64,000 bases of DNA from Acanthopleura granulata (lineage: Eukaryota; Mollusca; Polyplacophora; Chitonida; Chitonidae), in NCBI GenBank assembly GCA_016165875.1, contig JABBOT010000010.1, positions 11,435,700 through 11,499,699 of the forward strand. The letters are read 5' to 3'. Made by a program: the position numbers and the translations under genes. The notes under the pieces were generated by a model. That model was not told the origin of the DNA. It made no database searches and saw only the letters and a list, made by a program, of their open reading frames with translations. The number at the start of each line of letters is the position of its first letter. Position 1 is the stretch's first letter. Positions 58,915 through 64,000 of the stretch are shown here, one piece after another.

Positions 58915-59840
58915 TTTCGGCGGTTCCCGGGAGTGAAAAATAGGATGTCAGCCCTCTTGGCAAACTTGTTTCTGCCATGTGGGCCTAGAGTTGCGGACCA
59001 TAATGGGGGAGGATGATCCTGAGGTTGGGTTGCACTTGCGAAACCCTCTGGCCCAACACTCTACTTTGACCCTGAGGCCCCTTCACACTTGAGTTAGGAT
59101 GGCCCAGGTTCGCTCAATCGGTTGGTCACGTACTTTGTCTCTTTGTGGTCCCAGCTTTTCATTAACATCATTATTCTGTAGAAAATTAATATTACTTCTC
59201 AAATTTTGGTTATGGGTCATTGTTTCAGGCGGTGGCTCATGGGTCAATCGGTTAGTGTTTGTCTATGCCGCCTTTTTCTTGGGTGCAGAGACGGTACTGG
59301 TGGAAACTTACTTAACTCATTCAGGCCATCGATCTGAATATGTCTGCCGTGGAATGGTTGGTCAGTTTTCTTCTGGGAATCCCTACGTTCACACATCGCT
59401 TTCATTGTCACTCCGTTGAGGATGGGCGAAACGGAGGGTGAATCATATCACTCTAATTTTGTCTGTTAATAACTGTAATATCCAGAAGAATTTCATTCTC
59501 TCCGCCTGCCTTAAGCAGTGCAAAAAGAGTAAAAAATGAAGTTTTAAATAACGTGAATTATTTTCCTGAAAACTGGCCAACATGTTTGGTATTAACCACC
59601 AAAGGCCCTGAAACACGTGCGAGATCCCCACGACCAATTCTTAACATACATCTGTATTTACGTTTGTAAAGATGGTTTGTCGGAGAGTCAGTTCTATTCA
59701 ATCGGCGAATTGGGGAGTGGACTGCTTTGATACAGTCACTCCTGTTGGCCGTTTCTAACTTGCGAGATTGAACCTTATCTTATCAAGGATGACGTGGAAC
59801 TCTTGTCTCCCTCTATGTTGGTCACTCGCAGAATGGGTTT
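58915..59840 (+). mobile_element. LINE 5' UTR fragments, scrambled
   Basis: 58915-59130 matches the outer 5' UTR (ttcccgggagtgaaa, ggtcacgtactttg). 59650-59840 matches the inner 5' UTR (gccgtttctaacttgcgag...tcaaggatgacgtggaactcttgtctc). Between them 59140-59640 is unrelated except for a ggctcatgggtcaatcgg block. It lies just upstream of the next full 5' UTR. Confidence 0.5.
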
Positions 59841-60559
59841 CCTCTCACATATAAGTAAGTACCCTGCGGGGCTTCCAGAAATGAAAACAATATGACCCCA
59901 GTTCTGTAGGCAAGTTTATGGTACGAGGCGGCTAACCTAGGGTTCTACCGTGTGGTTCCGGTGAATAGAATAGTTCCACAGCCCCTCTGAGCTTTTCGAA
60001 CAAGGCGACTAAAAGGGACAACCTCTTTACCGTTCGTTGCGACCTGTGATGGGGGGGGGGGACGGGATCCTGGTGGCTGAGGGCGGGTTGTTCTTGCGAG
60101 ATCCTCATGCCTAACACCCCATTTTGGCCCTTACTTATTCAAAGACGTGCGGTCGGAGGGCCCGCTCCTATCAATCGACTGGTCACCCCAGACCAGATGT
60201 CGGGATATCAACCTTTATATATCTCACTGTGGTATAAATTGACCAATACCGTGTTGGACGTTTCTAGTGAGATGTTCGAATGTCTGGGCGGTGGCTGTAG
60301 GGTCAATCGAGTGGGCAGTTTCTAACTTATTAGATTCTGCCTGCTCGAGTATGAGCGAAAAATATCTCATCGAGGATGGTCTGGAACCCTCGTCTATTCT
60401 GGAGGTATCTCGCGGGAGACGTTTCGTCATACATGTAATGGCACTGCGGGTGAGAGTCAGGGCGCTATGAATAATAAAACTATTTCATTATGTCTTCCTC
60501 TAATTGTCTTTCTTCAAATGTTTCTATGCATTTATTACAGTCCTCGACAGGAGAAAAAA

Positions 60560-61687
60560 AAGGAAAAACGAGATTCCACTAGATATAGAATCGGGAAATA
60601 TGTCATTCAAACTTTAAAATATTAATATATTTCAAAACATGAGAATTCAATATAATAAAATTATTTTGTGTTACTCCGCATGATACCTTAAACTGCTCTC
60701 ACGACACGACAGAGATCAGGACCTCATCGATTTGACAGAACAAGAAATAAAAGAGGGACTGAAAGACCTGGGCGTGATCAACGTCAAAAGTTTTGTAATT
60801 AAGAGACGGTACATTATGAAAACAGATACATATCTCGTAACATTTAATGACCCGTCACGCCCAACATCGATATATAGTGGGCCGTACAGTGGGTAGAATC
60901 ATTTATACCTAACCCATTCCAGTGTTTCTCCTTACAGAAGTTTGACAATGACAAGGGTCAATGTCTTAATAAACTGGTCTACTTCAGATGTGCGGGAGCA
61001 GGTCACGAGTGCTTCGACTGCACAAACCTGATAAAATGTTTGAATTGTAGCGGAGCTCACATGGCCTCTTCAAAGAATTGTCCTGCCTGCAAGAAAAGAA
61101 AAGAAATCATAACCCTTAAAAATAAAATATCGCATGAAGAAGCGAAACGTCTGGTCACTGTCAAGGATGCCCTTACCAAATCTGCATATGCCATTGTTGT
61201 CAGGAAACCCTCCGTTTCGGTAGATGTTCAAACATCATTCGCTTGGACAATTTGTGTAGAGAAGCCACAGAAACTGGTCACGAAACCCCTGAGTGACACT
61301 GCCAGTTCATCGTCACAAACCGATATCAGTCTTGTTGAAAAACCTGCTACTTTACAGAATTCTTCTGCTGTTCTTTTATCTGACCACAATCCGTGTGTAA
61401 GTAAATCGAAAACCTATAAAGCGTTGACTCATCACAGAAAGCAGCGGATGATACATGTAAATATGATAAAAATCATAAAAGGGATAAACCTACGGGAGCG
61501 TCCGTCTAAAGCCACAAGGGACCCTACCCAAACTTTTAACAAGATTGGCTGGTTAGAGGACGTTGGGTCCTCAACACCCGGTGTAGACGTCACATCACCT
61601 GTACCTAGGAGATCTTCTAGTAGGTCTCCCAAAAATGATCGTCCCCGTTCCAACCATAAGTTGTCGCCCATACGTCTTCCTTCATGA
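60560..61687 (+). pseudogene. LINE ORF1 with 215-residue intact C-terminal part
   Basis: Upstream pieces (60560-61030) are frameshifted but keep RDQDLIDLTEQEIKEGLKDL and the first two knuckles (damaged). The open frame 61040-61687 begins in the third knuckle (MNCSGAHMASSKNCPACKK), followed by a basic stretch (KRKEIITLKNKISHEEAKRL), a hydrophilic Ser/Thr-rich region (KPSVSVDVQTSFAW, SSSQTDISLVEK) and a basic tail (RRSSSRSPKNDRPRSNHK). The stop TGA at 61685-61687 overlaps the ORF2 start ATG at 61684. The product would be an RNA-binding retrotransposon protein. Confidence 0.8.
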
Positions 61688-64000
61688 TATCTTCCTTGGA
61701 CAAAATTATACAGTGGAATTGTCGAGGTCTTAAGGTTAATTTTATTGAAATAACACAGCTACTTCAATCTGTAAATCCAGGAAACTGTCTTCAGGAAACT
61801 CAGCTGAAGGCTCTGAAAGTTATACACTTTATAGCACTTATTCTACTGAGGAAGGGTGAGTTTGTGGCGGCTTCTCTATCTTCGTGAATAATAATATTAT
61901 TCACAGCCCTGTTGCCCTCGATACACAGCTTCAGGATGTGGCCGTCCTTGTTTCCTTATCGGAAACAATCACGTTATGTTCAGTACATGTACCTTCTCAT
62001 TCTTTTTTGTCACTTTCGCAGCTGCATAACTGAATAGAAAAACTGCCAACTCCTTTCATAACTAAGGGAGATTTTAATGCCCTGTTTTTGCGGAATCAGC
62101 TTACGAGGGCTTCGACTGTACAAACATAATAAAATTTTGCACTTGTCGCAATGCTCACTTGGCCTCCTCCAAGGATTGTCCTGTATTTAAGAAAGAAAAA
62201 CAAATTGACATGTAAAAACAATGTGTCATATCAAGAACCCAACGGCCAGTTATTTTCGGTATATACTCCTCTTTACCGGTCTCTGAATTACATAATTCGA
62301 AAGAACAACTGGCAACCCCTGCCATATTTATTGGGAACTGTAATGCCCATAACCTTCTATGGGTCATTAGTAATATAAATACTAAAGGCAAAACATTCGA
62401 AAGTGTTTTATCCAATGATGAACTATGTTATTTCAGTGATGGTTCGAATACCTATTTACACCCAGGTAATAGTTCTTAATCTGCTATCGATCTCACCATC
62501 ACGATTCCATCACTTCTCCCTAATTTTCTTCGAAGGTGCATGACGACCCTTGCGATAATGACGGTTTTCTTATTATCCTAGTGCATCTCACTTCTTATTC
62601 CTTACATCGTGCAGCATGGTGGAAGTTGGATAAAACAGTTTGGATGGCATATGGGATGATGTGTGAGGCTGATATCACTGCAGAGAATTTCTATGCTGCA
62701 GATGATCTTTTGCTAAAATTTCATGAACTTACATTAACGGCAGTTGATAGAACCATCCCTAAAATTTCGACAAATCCAAAAGAAAATCTTGGTACGACAA
62801 CGACTCTCGCAAAACCATGAATTACCATAAAAAGACCGAACGCAGATTTAACCGTTGGTCTAATAATAATTATTTCAACCAGGTTAGTATATTTAGAGTT
62901 TTGGCTCGTTGATTAAGTCCAAGAGACGATCTTGTTTGCGGAACATTGTTTCAGACATTACATCAAAAACACCCATGCCTAAGATCTGGAACATCATTAA
63001 GAATCTTAATGGCAATAACAATAAAGCCAGTGTTCACCATTTAAAAGGTAGTGATAATTTATTGACTTCATCACGTGATATAGTCAACAAATTAGCTGAA
63101 ACAATATCACAGAAATCTTCATGTGAGAATTATTAGCGTATTAAAAACCAAAAGGAGAAAATGAAATTGCCCTTTTCTTTTAAGAATTTAGAAGAATATA
63201 ATCGTCTTTTAAAAGGCACACGATACTGCATCATAAGCTTATGAGCCATTTACCACCTGAACCATTTGAGATTCTCTTCGACATACTTAATGATATTTGG
63301 ATAACTGTTAATTTTCTCCAGTTATGGAGGGAGAAGTGTATTATCCCGGTCCCTAAACCGGAAAAGGATCATACGGATCCAAATAAGTACCGTCCCGTAG
63401 CTCTCACCATCTGCGCCGTAAGACTATGGAACGAAAGATTAACGATAGGCTTGTTTGGCTCCTTGAGACAATCAACCTATTTTCTAATATACAATGTCGT
63501 TTTCGCCAAGGTCGATATACTTTAGATCACCTACATCGATTTGAAACCTGTATTCGTAATGGTTTTATTAAAAAATGACAAATTGTGTCGATAATTTTCG
63601 ACCTCGATATTGCCTGCGACACCACATGGAAATATGGTATTTTAATAGACCTTCCTGATATAGGATAAAATGGTAATTTACCTATATTTATATCTGAATT
63701 TTTTCTGATCGTCAGTTTAAGGTAGGCGTGGGGTCCATTCTTTCTGACTTTTTTGAGCAGGAGATGGGTGCACACTAGATCAGTATTCTTTCACCAATAC
63801 TGTTCAGCATAAAAATAATAGGTTGGCTCAAACATTACCATCTGGCACTGAGGGTTCTTTATACGAGGATGATTTCCTTATATGCTACCGTGCTAAAAAT
63901 ATGAAAAAGATTGAACGGTAACTGCAGCTTTGTCTCAGTAGGATCGAGAAACGGGCAGTTGCCAATTGTTTTAGATTTTCTACGTCTAAAACCGTGGGTA
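61684..64000 (+). pseudogene. LINE ORF2 (endonuclease-reverse transcriptase), decayed and cut by window edge
   Basis: It starts MISSLDKIIQWNCRGLKVNF, the N-terminal Asn-containing motif of apurinic-like endonucleases, then NCLQETQLK with the catalytic Glu. The frame breaks near 61887. Later endonuclease blocks lie at 61900-62085 and 62255-62560. RT pieces follow at 62536-62820, 62909-63136, 63241-63525 and onward. At 63862-63873 the YVDD active site reads YEDD (Val to Glu), followed by FLICYRAKNMKK. It is not functional. Confidence 0.75.

Larger units (their letters stand above)
59850..64000 (+). mobile_element. LINE (I/Nimb-like), long + copy running off the right edge
   Basis: 5' UTR (59850-60540, including ctcgtctattctggaggta and cagtcctcgacaggag), ORF1 (60560-61687), endonuclease (61684-62560, with a foreign ORF1 piece at 62086-62250), RT (62560-64000). 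The RT shows WITVNFLQLWREKCIIPVPK, NKYRPVALTI and a damaged active site. The copy is cut by the window edge in the RT thumb. It has frameshifts and stops but is the most complete 5' half in the window. Confidence 0.85.

Noticed and set aside
1..64000. CRISPR array, operon or bacterial-style gene cluster
   Set aside because: No direct repeats with unique spacers, no ribosome-binding-site-led ORFs and no dense coding; the exon/intron structure is eukaryotic.

Overview
The window looks like a piece of a mollusc genome, probably a gastropod or bivalve. It is AT-rich and has long introns with GT-AG boundaries. It is littered with decayed copies of one RNase H-bearing non-LTR retrotransposon family (I/Nimb/jockey-like), a tRNA-derived SINE of the kind seen in molluscs, L1/Tx1-like LINE remnants, one Ty3/gypsy pol relic and several inverted-repeat elements. 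There is no bacterial-style gene organisation. The organism call is inferred from repeat style and was not checked against a database.

The main host finding is one rhodopsin-class (class A) neuropeptide-type G-protein-coupled receptor gene on the + strand. I can follow it through six coding exons: 4952-4997 (signal peptide), 15184-15630 (glycosylated N-tail and start of TM1), 38218-38339 (TM1-TM2), 41898-42022 (TM3), 53754-53877 (ERY/ICL2/TM4) and 57751-57929 (ECL2/TM5). All five introns are phase-compatible. One splits the Arg codon of the ERY motif, which is a classical GPCR intron position. TM6, TM7 and the C-tail are not in the window, so the gene runs past the right edge. Almost everything between 5 and 58 kb is therefore intron of this one gene, and the mobile elements are intronic insertions.

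Layout: 0-4 kb, LINE fragments upstream of the receptor. 5-15 kb (intron 1), 3'-end LINE piece, a long + LINE copy broken by a SINE, a 44-bp minisatellite, two inverted-repeat elements, an L1-like RT fragment and an internally deleted + LINE. 15.6-38.2 kb (intron 2), LINE pieces, a GGGGCCC-ended MITE, SINEs, an L1-like LINE, a gypsy pol relic and two abutting minus LINE copies with a SINE flanked by a perfect target-site duplication. 38.3-41.9 kb (intron 3), LINE pieces and a long inverted-repeat element. 42-53.8 kb (intron 4), a second copy of that inverted-repeat element, a nearly full-length minus LINE, a ~180-bp satellite array and a + LINE 3' half. 53.9-57.7 kb (intron 5), LINE pieces, including an antisense 3' end that forms an in-frame open pseudo-exon. 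58-64 kb (intron 6), a further + LINE copy running off the edge.

The composite LINE model, read from the copies together, is a 5' UTR of about 0.6 kb, ORF1 with CCHC knuckles, ORF2 with endonuclease, reverse transcriptase and RNase H, and a 3' UTR ending in a gttaaaccataat(cattcattc) tail. No copy is intact: all carry stops, frameshifts or deletions.
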